Shown piece after piece: positions 23,941 to 35,700 of a stretch of DNA of 64,000 bases (its first letter is position 1; every line of letters begins with the position of its first letter). Both the position numbers and the translations under genes were made by a program. Origin of the DNA: Datura wrightii (lineage: Eukaryota; Streptophyta; Magnoliopsida; Solanales; Solanaceae); assembly GCA_035772735.1 (NCBI GenBank), contig JASDFA010000003.1, positions 61,066,501 through 61,130,500 of the forward strand, given 5' to 3'. The notes under the pieces were generated by a model that saw only the letters and a list, made by a program, of their open reading frames with translations, made no database searches and had not been told where the DNA came from.

Positions 23941-26121
23941 TGTGATAACCTGGAAGCCCAAAGATCAAACCCGGGAGTTGAAACAGAGAAAATTTGAAAT
24001 CTAGCATTAGGTCACAGAATGGGTCATGATGTGACCCGTGGGGATAGACTACGATCGTGGGATGACTCATGGTGAGGCTCAAGATATGAGTTAAGAAGTT
24101 GGGATTTAAGGTCCCCACAGACATGACCACGAGTCGTGGTCAGACCCCACGACTCATTGAGTCAATTGTGGGAACTGGTGACTAAGAAGGAGAAAGAAGA
24201 TGGCAGTGTACACCACGGAAGGACCCCATAAATCGTGGTCAGTCACCACGATTCGTGGGATGGGCCGTGGCCAACAAAGGGAAATTATTTGAAATTTAGG
24301 GCAGTGCATGTGAAGGATGATGCCACGAGTCGTGGCCTTGAGTAACGAGTAATTAGGTCCCTCGTGTGGACTAACGAGCAGTTATTTTTTGTGAAATTAT
24401 AAAGGTTATTCTCTTTATTCCTAAGATCTAAGGTCCTATACTATGTCATATTAGGTTATATTAAGAGTGTATTAAGATAGGTTAAGTCATTCTAACTTAT
24501 TCAAAATCCATGAATGCATGTTAGAGAGAGTTAGAGAGGAGATCAGGCCTTAGCCCTTCCAATTCTTCTCAAATCATTCTTGGGCAATTAGGAAAGTGTA
24601 AGAATCAGCTATTCTCAGGTATGTAGGGTTATGAATGGATGAGTCCGTTCACACCTATGCCCAAAATCTCTCTAAATCATGAAATTCCTATAATGATTCT
24701 ATGGGGTTTTAACCCAATGTATGAAATTTTGAATTCTCTACATGGGTATGATTTAAATGAGTTATTATTAACGAATTATGAATTATGGGCAAGTTTTACG
24801 TTGTTTTCCACCAAAATCATGTTTCAAGCTTTTAAAAATTAAAATACCCATTTATGAAAAGTTTATTAAAGTTAAGATTATGACGAATGTTCATGTATGA
24901 TGAAGTATTGATGATGAAATGCATGTTTTCAAGTTACCCATTTTTATAATCATGAGTTCAAGTGAATTAAGTATTTTGAAGCATCTTAAAGTATTGGGCA
25001 ATGCCCACATGTTCAAGTATGATTTATGATTTATGAAATGGATTTCATGATTGATCGATTTATGATATTGGCCGATTAAAGGGCCCTTCAGTCATGGCTA
25101 ATCATGTATGAAAAGGGGATCAATGATGTTAAATGTTTATTTATCCACGAATCTCATGAATGATATTTATGATTTACGTATGAGCTAAATGTGCATGTTT
25201 TTGGGAGCAGTGTCTAGCACCGAGTAGCCCGATGTTCAAAGGGCTACGCCGGTGTCTCATAACTGCATGCCACCATAGTTTCATAATGATACATTACAAT
25301 GTTAATGGGTACCCTGTCTCGTGATATCACATAATGCACGTCCTTTGCTTGGCAAGCTAGGGACGACTCTGTCCACTTGAGTGAGATAGTTGGGCATCAT
25401 GTATGGACTACCATGATGGTGTCGGTTATGACGATTCCTCCCATTGTTCCACATGTTTTATTGTATTATTATGTTTATGTTATTTTGGCTCAAGTGATGA
25501 TTTATAAAGTTTCTCTTACTGTTATGATAATGAATGGATTACAAATGATTTGAAAATCTTGAGCCTTATGTTATCTTATGATATTTATGTAATGAGCATG
25601 TTGTTCCACTCTTATGATTTCTTATGAGATTTTATGTATTTTAAATGTCCGTTTAACTTAACTCACATACTTGGTACATTCCATGTATTGACTGCATACT
25701 CTATGTTGTATTGTTTCATGATACAGGCTTCGATCTTCAGCCCCAGCACCGTCATTAACCCGTCTCAGAGATTAGCATCCAACTCTTTGGTGAGTCCTCA
25801 TTCTCCGAAGACCAATTTGATATCAATTATCTTTTCATGCTCAGTTATTTTTCCTAGACTTGCAGAGTTAGTTGGGGGTGTTGTCCCATCAACCCATCAG
25901 ATATGTTAGAGGGTTTCAGACCATGTGTAGTATCCAGCTGTTATGTGTGAGTTGCGTTCCGCTTTCTATGCATGTCATGGTTATGCTTCCACTATGTTAT
26001 TACGTCGAGTATTCTCTTTTATTGATTGGGTTAGATGTATGCTCATGCCATGGGTCGACTTGGAGTCTCTTGGGGCTCCTTGTCCCATGTTACAATTCAG
26101 GTCTATGTTCAGGTCGTGACA
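23941..26121 (+). repeat. Element D: 3' LTR
   Basis: TGTGATAACC to GTCGTGACA, 2.18 kb. U3 (24017-24350) has repeated doublets such as CCACGAGTCGTGG, spaced about 95-105 bp, ahead of TATAAAG at 24398-24404. Confidence 0.85.
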
Positions 26122-26935
26122 TTGACCTTCGTGACATCCATCATCTTGCCTTCCAGGTGCCTTGCTAGAGGTAGATGAAGATCTGCCTCTTCTTCCTCAA
26201 TGCCAGCGTCTCTCAAATACTGAGTCAGGAGACTGCCATAATAATACTTGCATCTACAGCTGTCCCTCGACCTCCTCATATTATCCCTGACACTGCACCA
26301 AATTTGATTGGTAGCCTTTCATCAGCATGTCTACCAACACGATTCACTCTCTAGGGATCTCCGTTATGTGTGTCTCAGGGAGAATCACGGTGCAAACAAG
26401 CTTCCAAACTTTCGCCTCCTTATTCAAGTAAAAGAATGGAAGTGTAGAGAGAGTGCCATTACGGTCTTTTGTCCAATGGACTGATGAATGCTTACCACAT
26501 AAAGTATGGTCAATGTCGTGGTATGGGGGCTTCTCTAGCAAAATGAAGTACTCGGACGAGTCTACCACATGTGTACCAAGCAAGGCATTAAATGTCTTAG
26601 CAGTAAAATGAACCACCTGACCCTATATTTTGACCTTGGTGCTCTCTTCGAAGGAAGTGTCCCAGTTTTCATAAAATTCCCTCACCAAAGTGAGGTTGCA
26701 CTCCTTAGGTTTGGCAAAGACATATACCAATCCCAACTCGCACACCTTGTCGCAGATGGTAGGGAACTCAAGTGTAAGGTGAGCTTCATCAATCGAGTTC
26801 TCCGGAGCGTATTTAGCCTCCTTTTGTGCTTGCAACCACTTTATCCCATGAGGCTCCATAGCTTTAGCTCCGAACCTCCTAGAAGGGGTTCCTTTGGCAG
26901 CCAATGAACTTGACCCTTTCATTCCCTTTGGGAGC
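26122..26935 (-). pseudogene. Element C: env-position ORF, middle piece
   Basis: Minus-strand pieces at 26623-26922 and 26344-26616 read the conserved body of the plant transposon-protein family (WLQAQKEAKYAPEN, then PKECNLTLVREFYENWDTSF, and FTAKTFNALLGTHVV), closely parallel to E (30923-31369) and H. It is joined to the N-terminus at 39664-39726 across E and to the C-terminus at 16799 across D. One frameshift lies near the E site, and stops occur between the two frames. Confidence 0.8.
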
Positions 26936-28355
26936 TATTCGGTCAGTTTGTTATATGGGTATATAACTACACGCAAGTGCACGTGGTCGAACAAGTAGTA
27001 AAGTGGCTCAAGTAAGCCAAGTATAGATCCCACAGGGACTGGGATAAGGTAACAATTAATCAAGTGTTACTATATTTTCAGTTTAACAATAAAGACAACA
27101 GTGTAACCAAGAGTTTTATATTTTTGGATTCTAATTTTTATGCTAAGTCTAGAACAAGTATCTAATGTGACTCTGAACTATGAATGTAAGCATACTGAGG
27201 TTAATTGAACATGTAAAGAAATTAATTATCGATATAATTTGGTTAACCTTTCCTCCGGTTGCTAGTCAAGAACTAATGCCAATGGATTAAAACTCTCGTA
27301 TTTAACCCAACTTAAGAATCATGAACCGTCCACCTACATTTCTGTGATTAAACGAAAATTCATGTTCTAGCCATACAAACCCGGTTCCTAAATTGACTAA
27401 TATGACTTTCAGGTATATTTCTATCCTGAAGGTAAATCAATTCTAAATTTTCCCAAACTAAGAAAGGATCATATCCTATTAATTCACAACTTTCCAATTT
27501 CTTGCTCTCTCGAGTGAAACCGGACTTTTTAGATATACATTAACGTAGGCCACACATTAATGCAGTAAGAACAAGAATCAATAGAACAACCATGGAAGAA
27601 AAGATGAAAAACCAAAGAATCAATAATCACATTTCATTACAAGTGTTCTTAACCTCAACAAGAAGAGGAATTAGCCACTCATTTGCGGATTAAACATCGT
27701 TAAATGAGTGTTAAACATACAAGCAATTGAATTCAAGGAGAAGGAAAGAGAGAAAAACCCTGATAATTTCGTCCCCTCAACTTCCTGTAACCCACGTTCT
27801 TGCTCCACCAAGTCAGAATATTGAAAAATGAACCTAAGTGTTCTATTTATACTAGTGGGAATTTTTCCCGGAATAACCAGCAACGTGTCACGGAGTGCAT
27901 CGCGGAGCACTGCCTCCGTGACACGCCACCGACGCGGACCCTCACTGGAAGTTGGGGGTCCAGGTAATCAGGCTCAACGTGGCACGGCGTGCAACACGGA
28001 GCCAGGCCACCGTGACCCAATGCGAACCTTCACTGGAAATAGGCCGAAAATTCCCTATCCAGGCAGAAGGCCTCCGCGATGGCAGCGTGACACGGCTCCA
28101 TCGCGGAGCTTCTTTATTTTGTGCCTTCCTATGCCTTGTCCTTTGCTCACATTCGAGTCCAACCCCGATCTCTTCCAACACGCATTTTAGCTTCCCAAAA
28201 TTACATTTTACCTGCAAAACAATGCTAATCATGTTGGTTAGTATAAATTCACATTTTCTTACCAATCACATGAGAATGTATAAACATTGATAGATAAACA
28301 AGGCTAACATGACCCATTTGAGTATCACTTGGGCATATAAATTTGCCCAAGATCA
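26936..28355 (-). repeat. Element E: 3' LTR
   Basis: The minus strand starts TGATCTTGGGCA (28355) and ends at 26936, where the terminal CA has become TA. TATA box (minus) at 27844-27851; 42-bp palindrome at 27884-27925. Confidence 0.95.
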
Positions 28356-30148
28356 CTTACCCCACACATAAATCCTTGTTCGTCCTCGAACAAAAATCTT
28401 ACACCTCATGCAATTTACACCCAAACCTCGCTACTTTGGTTCGTCAATTTAGGTTACGGTCATACTGATTATTCAATATAGCAAATCATCAAGAAAACAT
28501 GCAAGGTCCTATCAATGCAATGACCTTCAATACATCAAGACCTCCTAGACTTAAGAATCGACTCTCGATATTGGCAAACTCATGCAAATCAGCTGATCAA
28601 GACATCCGACACGAAAATTAATCTTTCATCAAGCATGTGCCCTCACAACACAAGAGAATTTTCCCCTTTTTGATCATATGAACTCATAAAATTTCACGCA
28701 GGGGCATAAAAACACAATTTCGCTCTCTCTCCCAAAAGAATTCACATGCATCATGTCATGACCCATAAGCTTGCCTTTAGTGTATTACTCCACTAATATA
28801 AAGAAGTGTGATGCAGGATCACGTAGGACTTTAACGGGTTCTAATGTAAGCTACAGAACTAGTAAATATTGGGCTAGCCAATAATAGCCACTAGTATCCT
28901 TAAGCACCTTTTCAATACATCCCATCAAACTCATGGGCATTGTTTCTTTCTTCATCCTCCCATTCTTGAAGTATTTCTTTAGTTTGGCCCATCTTATTAA
29001 GCAAACTTGACACAACAACAAAGATTATTCATGCACCTTCATTATAGTTTATTTATAACAAGTGCACCTTCACCCTTTTCTTTTCTTCCATCACTCTGCT
29101 TTTCTTTTCTTTTCACCATTCTCACTCTTTGACACTTTGGGAAATGATTTTCTCTTCTTAAGCGCTTAAGAGTATTGGATCAAATTTGCGGCTAATGGAA
29201 AGAAGGGATTAAGCTCGGTTTACACTTTTTGACAAAAGAAAAAAATAATAGGCTAAAGGCTCAACGGGCTGACTAGGGTACACAATCAAGGTGGGTACAA
29301 TAATGAAAAATAGAAACTTTCGGTTAAAAACAAAGAAATGACTACATCCTTTCCTACAATACACCTCCTTCATTTTGTTTTGTACACGTACCAGGCAAGT
29401 TCTAGACACTTCACAATAGCATGGAATAACAAAACCTCACGTCACACTTATTGCACATGCTCAATTCAAGATGTATTCACAGACTCTCCAATCAGCTAAT
29501 TACAGAAATTCAAACATTAAGCCTCAATCACACTGAATCGACTCTATGGCCTAGGTATCTCAACATATTTACAAAGTTGCATGCTTTCATACGAATCACA
29601 TTTGCATTTTAAATATCATGTACAACACGCAACCAAAATTCTGCAACCATAAAGTAACACAAGTTTTGGGATGCAACCCACAAAAGAAAAACAACTGAAA
29701 AATAAATGAAAAATCTACTCCTAACGACTACATTTCCCTTAAGACGGTCGTCATCCATCCATCATAGGGAACGGTCACTAACTAGGACTTCGTTTCAATG
29801 GGACCATTCTCGGTAAAAGAACCGAAAACAAACGCCGAGAAACCCAAGAATTGAAAAAAAAATTTAAAAATATCGATCATTTCGATAAACAAAAATATGT
29901 ACCAAATCAGCTAGCAACATTCAGCATCACACAACAGTTTCACATATAATTACAATACAGAACAACAACTTAACAATCACAAATCACAGGGTCAGAAAAT
30001 TTTGTTCACAGGCACAACAACAGATTAGGACATACATAACAACACAACCAGCACCTAACTACTCCCACCCCACACTTATCTCGAACACTGTCCCCAGTGT
30101 TCACAGAAATTAAAATATCACAAAAAATTGGGTGGTGGAACTCCCTGA
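28356..30148 (-). other. Element E: PPT, pre-PPT hairpin and 3' UTR
   Basis: Minus strand: the tract TTATGTGTGGGGTAAG abuts the LTR; the perfect hairpin TTGTTCG-AGGA-CGAACAA lies at 28376-28393; an internal tract copy AAGTGTGGGGT at 30067-30077 lies just after the env-position stop. The conserved block at about 29733-29790 reads GATGGATGGATGACGACC on minus. No conserved sense ORF. Confidence 0.75.
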
Positions 30149-31369
30149 TCAATCAAAATACTCCACTTCTTCATCAGGTGCTGCTGTTTCGTCTCCCATG
30201 TCTGAATCACCCCCATCGTCATCATCGGACTCCACAGCGGAGTCCTCCCGATGTGTCTCCTCGTCTGTGGGGACATCATCATCCATGGGCTCTACAAATG
30301 TTGTCCCCACTCGGCATAGAGCCCTGGCGTTTTTGCCAAAAGGGTAGTCTAGCTCGAGCTGCCATAGCTCCTCCTTTATTGCCGGCCTCCCGCCTATCCT
30401 CAGCTGGAGCATCTGCATCCCGTACATGCGAGCCATGTACTGATCATCCCGAGCATGTCGCTCGCCTAGTGTAAGCACTGGCCTGTGGGTGGTGTCGGGA
30501 GCCTTAGTTTTGGTGACATCTAAGGCCCACCGCTCCATCTGTGGAATGTAGTCAAGGGCCTCTTCCTCAACATCTAGGCCCCTCAGGAATGTGGTGAGTA
30601 GTCCACCAAATCTGTATTTGTGCCCCTGATGCAACCGGGCTCTCTTCATGGCGGAGATAATCACCGCCCCCACGTTGATCTCCAGCCCTTTCATCAGGGC
30701 GTACACCAGGCATACACAATCCCGGGTTACATCCTTCAAATGTACCCCCGGTATTAGGCAGGAACAGAAGATCTTAAGCCATATCCTGGCTTCCCTGTTC
30801 ATCTGTCAATAGGGCAAAGTCTGATGGTAGCCCCTCTCCTTGTGTCTGCTCCATCTATCTGTCGATCGGGTTCCACACAAAGTGCGTCTGATGTACGCAT
30901 ATGGTGGAGTGATGTTCAGTTGTCAAAGCACGTGGGCGTCTGTGTCCCGCGCCCCTAGGATAGCATTGAGGTGGTGGGGCTCAAAGGTGACTATTTGCCC
31001 TCTGATTTTGATGGTGTGACTTCTGAGAGTCGGGTTCCAATTGGCATAGAATTCCCGAATCAGGTGCAAGTTGCATTCCTTGGGCTCTTCAAAGATGAAA
31101 TTGAGCCCAGCTGCCTCGATCCTGTGGACAATCCTAGGGAACTCCTGTGCCAACGGTTCCCGAGCTATGTGTTCCTCGGGGAAGTACTTGCTCTCCTTGT
31201 GCTTGGCATACCACTTCTTCCCCTCTTCTGTCACCCACCTGGTTCCGTATTGGCGGCGTTGGCCGCGAGGAACCGCTGGTGCTGCTGGGACTGCTGTGCC
31301 CAGTCTGATTCTCTTTCTTCCGGCGCCAGATGTCGATGCGCCTTTCCCCTTTTCTTGCCTGCTTGCCAT
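30149..31369 (-). pseudogene. Element E: env-position 'putative plant transposon protein' ORF
   Basis: Chosen ATG at 31369 (MASRQEKGKGAST), matching the ATG context in H. Two long minus-strand pieces (31369-30923 and 30802-30149) share one frame and are separated by two TGA codons (near 30920 and 30805). The body carries the family motifs ECNLHLIREFYANWNPTL and FEPHHLNAILGARD, then LTTFLRGLDVEEEALDYIP, and ends in an acidic tail. No signal peptide or convincing membrane segment is visible, so a true envelope role is doubtful; the protein's function is unknown. It lies 1.36 kb after pol, with a promoter-like palindrome between them. Confidence 0.85.
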
Positions 31370-32732
31370 TTTTCCTATCAACCCATATAGACAAGATTAA
31401 TGTTTAGCCAATGAGTATTAGCTTCGACTAAGGTCGGGTTAAGCTAGGCCACCCCACACTTAGTCCTTAGCTAAAATTACAACATTATGGCAAGAGCATA
31501 CCTATTTACACAAACAAACAACCAAATATACAACCATGCTTAGTGCATTCGAAGAATTCGATGGTATTTATTCTATGTACTACTCAGACTTCGTACAGCT
31601 AACCACAATCATTACCATCGATAACATTTTATCTTATTGCACTTAGCAAGGAGAAACAAAGAAACGAAAACAACAAGAATTTATCTACATGAACCTATAC
31701 AACTCACCCAATTCTTGCGAATTTCAATGTTCCCCTAACCCGAGAATTTGTCGGTCTTTTAGCATAATAACAACTAGCACATCGACTCATCTCACTCAAC
31801 ATGTACAACCCAGCCTGAATTTCACGAGTTCTCTACAATTTTCCACTTCAAATTCAAAAGCAAGCGCTAACTACGATTGTATCAAAAAATTCGATTAAAT
31901 TATGCCATTAACGAGTTCAAGCGATCACAATGATACTCCGAACATCCATCAACAACAATTCAATTGAATTTACGCTTAATTTCCACTTAGGGCAAGTTTA
32001 GCTCACATCACTTGCTCAATATCGAAGAAAGTCGACAAGAAATGAGATGGAATTGAGGAACATACCTTAAATTTGAAGAACTAAAGAAAACTCAATGAAA
32101 TCCTTGGCCTATTCCGTGACACGTTGAAGGGGGAGGGGTTTTAGGGGGATTGGTCGCGGAGTGTGTGAGAAATAAGGAAAATTGAGGGGGATTCGGGGTT
32201 TAAAAGTGGAAAAATCGCGTCGGTCACCCGGCGACCCGGTGTGACCCGTCGCAATATACACAGCAACGTGTCACGGAGTGCATCGCGGAGCACTGCCTCC
32301 GTGACACGGAGCTGTCGTGAGGGTGTTCTGGAATTCTTTTAAAATTTCGAATTTATACCTCAACGTGTCACGGAGGGTAACGTGGAGGCCCTCCTCCATG
32401 ACACGGAGCTATCGCCCTAGCTCACTGTTTTGCCACTTTTTTTTTGATTTTCATACCTCACATTTTCCTTTGCGATTCCTTGTACATTTTCCCTCCGTTC
32501 GACTTGAAATTCATTCTACTACAAGAAATTGGTTAGAATTATAGGTTTCACTCAAAATAAAAATAAAAACAAAAACAAAAATGAAAACTAAAAATTTTGT
32601 TGTTAATCAAGAAAATAAAATAAAATGAATAAAAATAAATAAAAAAATCTATTCACAATTTATAAAAAAAAAATTCACGAGTTGCCTCCCGTGCAGCACC
32701 TGGCTTACCATCGCGGCTTGACGTCATTCAGC
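31370..32732 (-). other. Element E: pol to env-like ORF interval with candidate internal promoter
   Basis: 1.36 kb without a conserved sense ORF. From pol outward on the minus strand: the AGGCAA hairpin (32676-32693), an A/T-rich simple stretch (32550-32680), CGTGACACG-type palindromes (32361-32420, and the 42-bp copy at 32267-32308), TATA-like sites, a pyrimidine-rich leader, and a purine-tract copy AAGTGTGGGGT at 31451-31461, about 80 bp before the env-like ATG. Confidence 0.7.
32250..32420 (-). promoter_or_regulatory. Element E: LTR-type palindrome repeated before the env-like ORF
   Basis: Positions 32267-32308 are base-for-base identical to the 42-bp palindrome of both E LTRs (12-bp arms CGTGTCACGGAG/CTCCGTGACACG). 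Minus-strand TATA-like sequences are TATATT at 32253-32258 and TATAAATT at 32350-32357, the latter just after another CTCCGTGACACG arm. The promoter role is inferred. Confidence 0.5.
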
Positions 32733-35700
32733 TCAGTTGTCCTCTAGGGTGATGGACGTTTTCTCTCGACCACCGTCCTCCCCCCAGTAGTGCTTACATC
32801 TCTGCCCATTGACTAAGAACGTGGCACTCCGATCTTCTTGCCACAACTCTGCTGCCCCATGCGGGGTCATTCTCACCACTTCAAATGGCCCCGACCATTT
32901 GGACCTCAGCTTTCCAGGAAACAACTTCAATCTTGAATTGAAGAGCAATACCTTCTGCCCAGGTTCAAAAATGCAGTGCACCACATGCTTGTCATGCCAC
33001 CATTTTGTTCTTTCCTCGTAGTACTTAGCACTCTCATAAGCATGCCAGCGGAACTCTTCAAGTTCACTGAGTTGCATTAATATCTTCTTGCCCGCTAGCT
33101 CCAAGTCCATATTTAATTTCCTCACGGCCCAGAAGGCTAGGTGCTCTAGCTCCACTGGTAGATGACACGCTTTCCCATAGACCAATCGGTATGGTGAAGT
33201 TCCTATCGGTGTCTTGTAAGCAGTTCTGTATGCCCACAACGCATCATCAAGTTTGCTTGACCAATCGTTCCGTTGTGTATTTACTGTTTTCTGGAGAATC
33301 TGCTTCACTTCTCTATTTGACACCTCTACTTGCCCACTAGTTTGGGGGTGGTATGCTGTTGCCACCTTGTGGCGCACCCCATACTTGGCTAGTAGTTTCT
33401 TGAAACTTGCATTGACAAAATGAGCCCCTCCATCACTGATAATGGCTCGGGGTGTCCTGAACCTAGTAAGAATATGTTTTTTCACAAATTTTGTTACCAC
33501 TTTGTTGTCATTCCTGGGGCAAGCTATTGCTTCCACCCATTTTGATACATAGTCTACAGCCACCAAGATGTAACGATTACCAAATGACGGTGGGAACAGG
33601 CCTATAAAATCAATGCCCCATACATCAAAGGTCTCTACTTCCAGTATATTCTGCAGCGGCATCTCTTGTCTTCTACCAATTGTTCCTGTATGCTGACATC
33701 TGTCACACATTTTGACGTATGCCATAAAGTCTCTGAACAGTGTAGGCCAAAAGAATCCTGACTGTAGAACCTTGTGTGCTGTTCTCTTGCCTCCATGGTG
33801 ACCCCCATACAACGAAGAGTGACAGCTCCTCAACACCTCTGCAATCTGACTCTCCGGGATGCATCTTCTCATCACCTGATCCGGTCCCTGTTTAAATAAG
33901 TATGGTTCATCCCAAACAAAATGCCGGCAATCATGCCTCAATTTCCTTCTCTGTTGGTCTGTTGCCTCAGGTGGGTAGACTCCACTCACTAGCAAATTGA
34001 CTATATCTGCGTACCAAGGAACTTCAGCTTCCCCTACTTCCAAGAGCTGCTCATCCGGGAACTCCTCATTGATGGTGTCACTTTCCATCACATGCGACCG
34101 GCTCTCCAATCGCGATAAGTGATCTGCCACCTGATTCTCACTCCCCTTTCTGTCCTTGATCTCAAGATCTAACTGTTGCAACAACAGGATCCATCTGATT
34201 AGTCTAGGCTTAGCATCCTTCTTGTTAAATAGGTACCGAATCGCTGCATGATCGGTGTACACCACTACTTTTGAACCTACCAAATAGGACCTGAATTTGT
34301 CAAATGCAAACACCAACGCTAGCATTTCTTTCTCTGTGACTAAGTAATTGCTTTGGGCCGTATTCAGCGTTTTGATTGCATAATAAATAGAATGAAAGAT
34401 TTTATTTTTCCTTTGCCCCAATACAGCTCCCACAGCCACATCACTGTCATCACACATCAACTCAAATGGTTGTCCCCAATCCGGAGAAGTAAGGATAGGT
34501 GCTTCTATCAACTTCTGCTTCAACTCCTCGAATGCTTTACACACTCATCATTTAACTCAAACTTTACCTCTTTTTCTAGAAATCTGCATAGTGGTCTAGA
34601 AATTTTGGAAAAGTTTCTGATGAACCGTCTGTTGAATCCTGCATGCCCAAGAAAACTGCGAACACCTTTCACTGACACAGGTGGTGGAAACTTTTCAATA
34701 ACCTTGATCTTAGCACGATCAACTTCCAACCCCTTTCGAGACACTTTGTGGCCAAGGACAATACCCTCCTTCACTAAGAAGTGGCATTTCTCCCAGTTTA
34801 GTACAAGGTTGGATTCCTCGCAGCGAGCCAGCACCCTGTCAAGATTCTGCAAACAAGTAGCAAATGAATTACCGAAAACAAAAAAATCATCCATAAATAC
34901 CTCAACAAAATCCTCCACCATGTCGTGGAAAATAGCCATCATGCATCTCTGGAATGTGGAGGGTGCATTGCATAACCCAAATGGAATTCGCCTGAAAGCA
35001 TATGTCCCATAAGGACAGGTAAAATTAGTCTTCTCTTGGTCCTCCGGAGCTATGGCTATTTGGTTATAACCAGAGTACCTTCCGAAATAATAATATTCCT
35101 GTCCAGCCAACCTATCTAATATTTGATCAATGAACGGGATAGGGTAATGATCTTTCCTTGTGGCTTCATTAAGCTTTCTGTAGTCCATGCAAATCCGCCA
35201 GCCTGTGACGGTTCGTGTAGGAATCAACTCATTTTTCTCATTGGTGACCACGATCATCCCTCCTTTCTTTGGAACGCACTGAACGGGGCTGACCCATTCA
35301 CTGTCTGAAATCGGGTAGACCACACCTGCATCAAGCCACTTGATTATTTCTTTCCTCACCACATCCTTCATTGCTGGATTTAGCCTTCGTTGCAGCTGAA
35401 CGGTTGGTTTTGCTCCTGTCTCCATGAAAATCCTATGTGTGAAAAAAGCTGGATTGATACCCTGAATATCTGACATTTGCCAACCCATTGCCTTCTTTCT
35501 TTTTTTGAGGATGCCCAATGCTTCTTTCTCTCGTGCCTCTGTCAATTCTGCGAAGATGATGACTGGTAACGTCTCATTTTCCCCTAAAAAGACATATTTT
35601 AAATGGGGAGGTAATTCTTTCAATTCCAGCTTTGGTGCCTCCTCAATGGATGGTTTCGGCAACGGTTCTAAGGACCTCATCAATGATTGAAATTCCTGCA

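Larger units (their letters stand above)
16800..26121 (+). mobile_element. Element D: Tekay/Del chromovirus, full length, decayed
   Basis: 9.3-kb element with LTRs 16800-18938 and 23941-26121, a primer site for initiator tRNA-Met, gag-pol with a C-terminal chromodomain, and a purine tract. The flanks TTAAT (16795-16799) and TTGAC (26122-26126) look like a target duplication with two transitions. It sits inside C's env-like ORF. Many frameshifts and stops mean it is inactive. Confidence 0.9.

Noticed and set aside
27828..28190. 120-residue + ORF in the E LTR, recurring at 39136-39498, with similar ones in F, I and H LTRs
   Set aside because: It runs antisense through the GC-rich U3 palindrome and repeats only because LTRs are duplicated; no family resemblance.
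30097..30474. Ser/Pro-rich + ORFs opposite the E env-position ORF (and 61001-61375 opposite H)
   Set aside because: Shadow frames of an acidic D/E-rich coding tail.
32550..32680. A-rich simple repeat as a poly(A) tail of a retroposed gene
   Set aside because: It lies inside E between the AGGCAA hairpin and the palindromes; no retrogene beside it.
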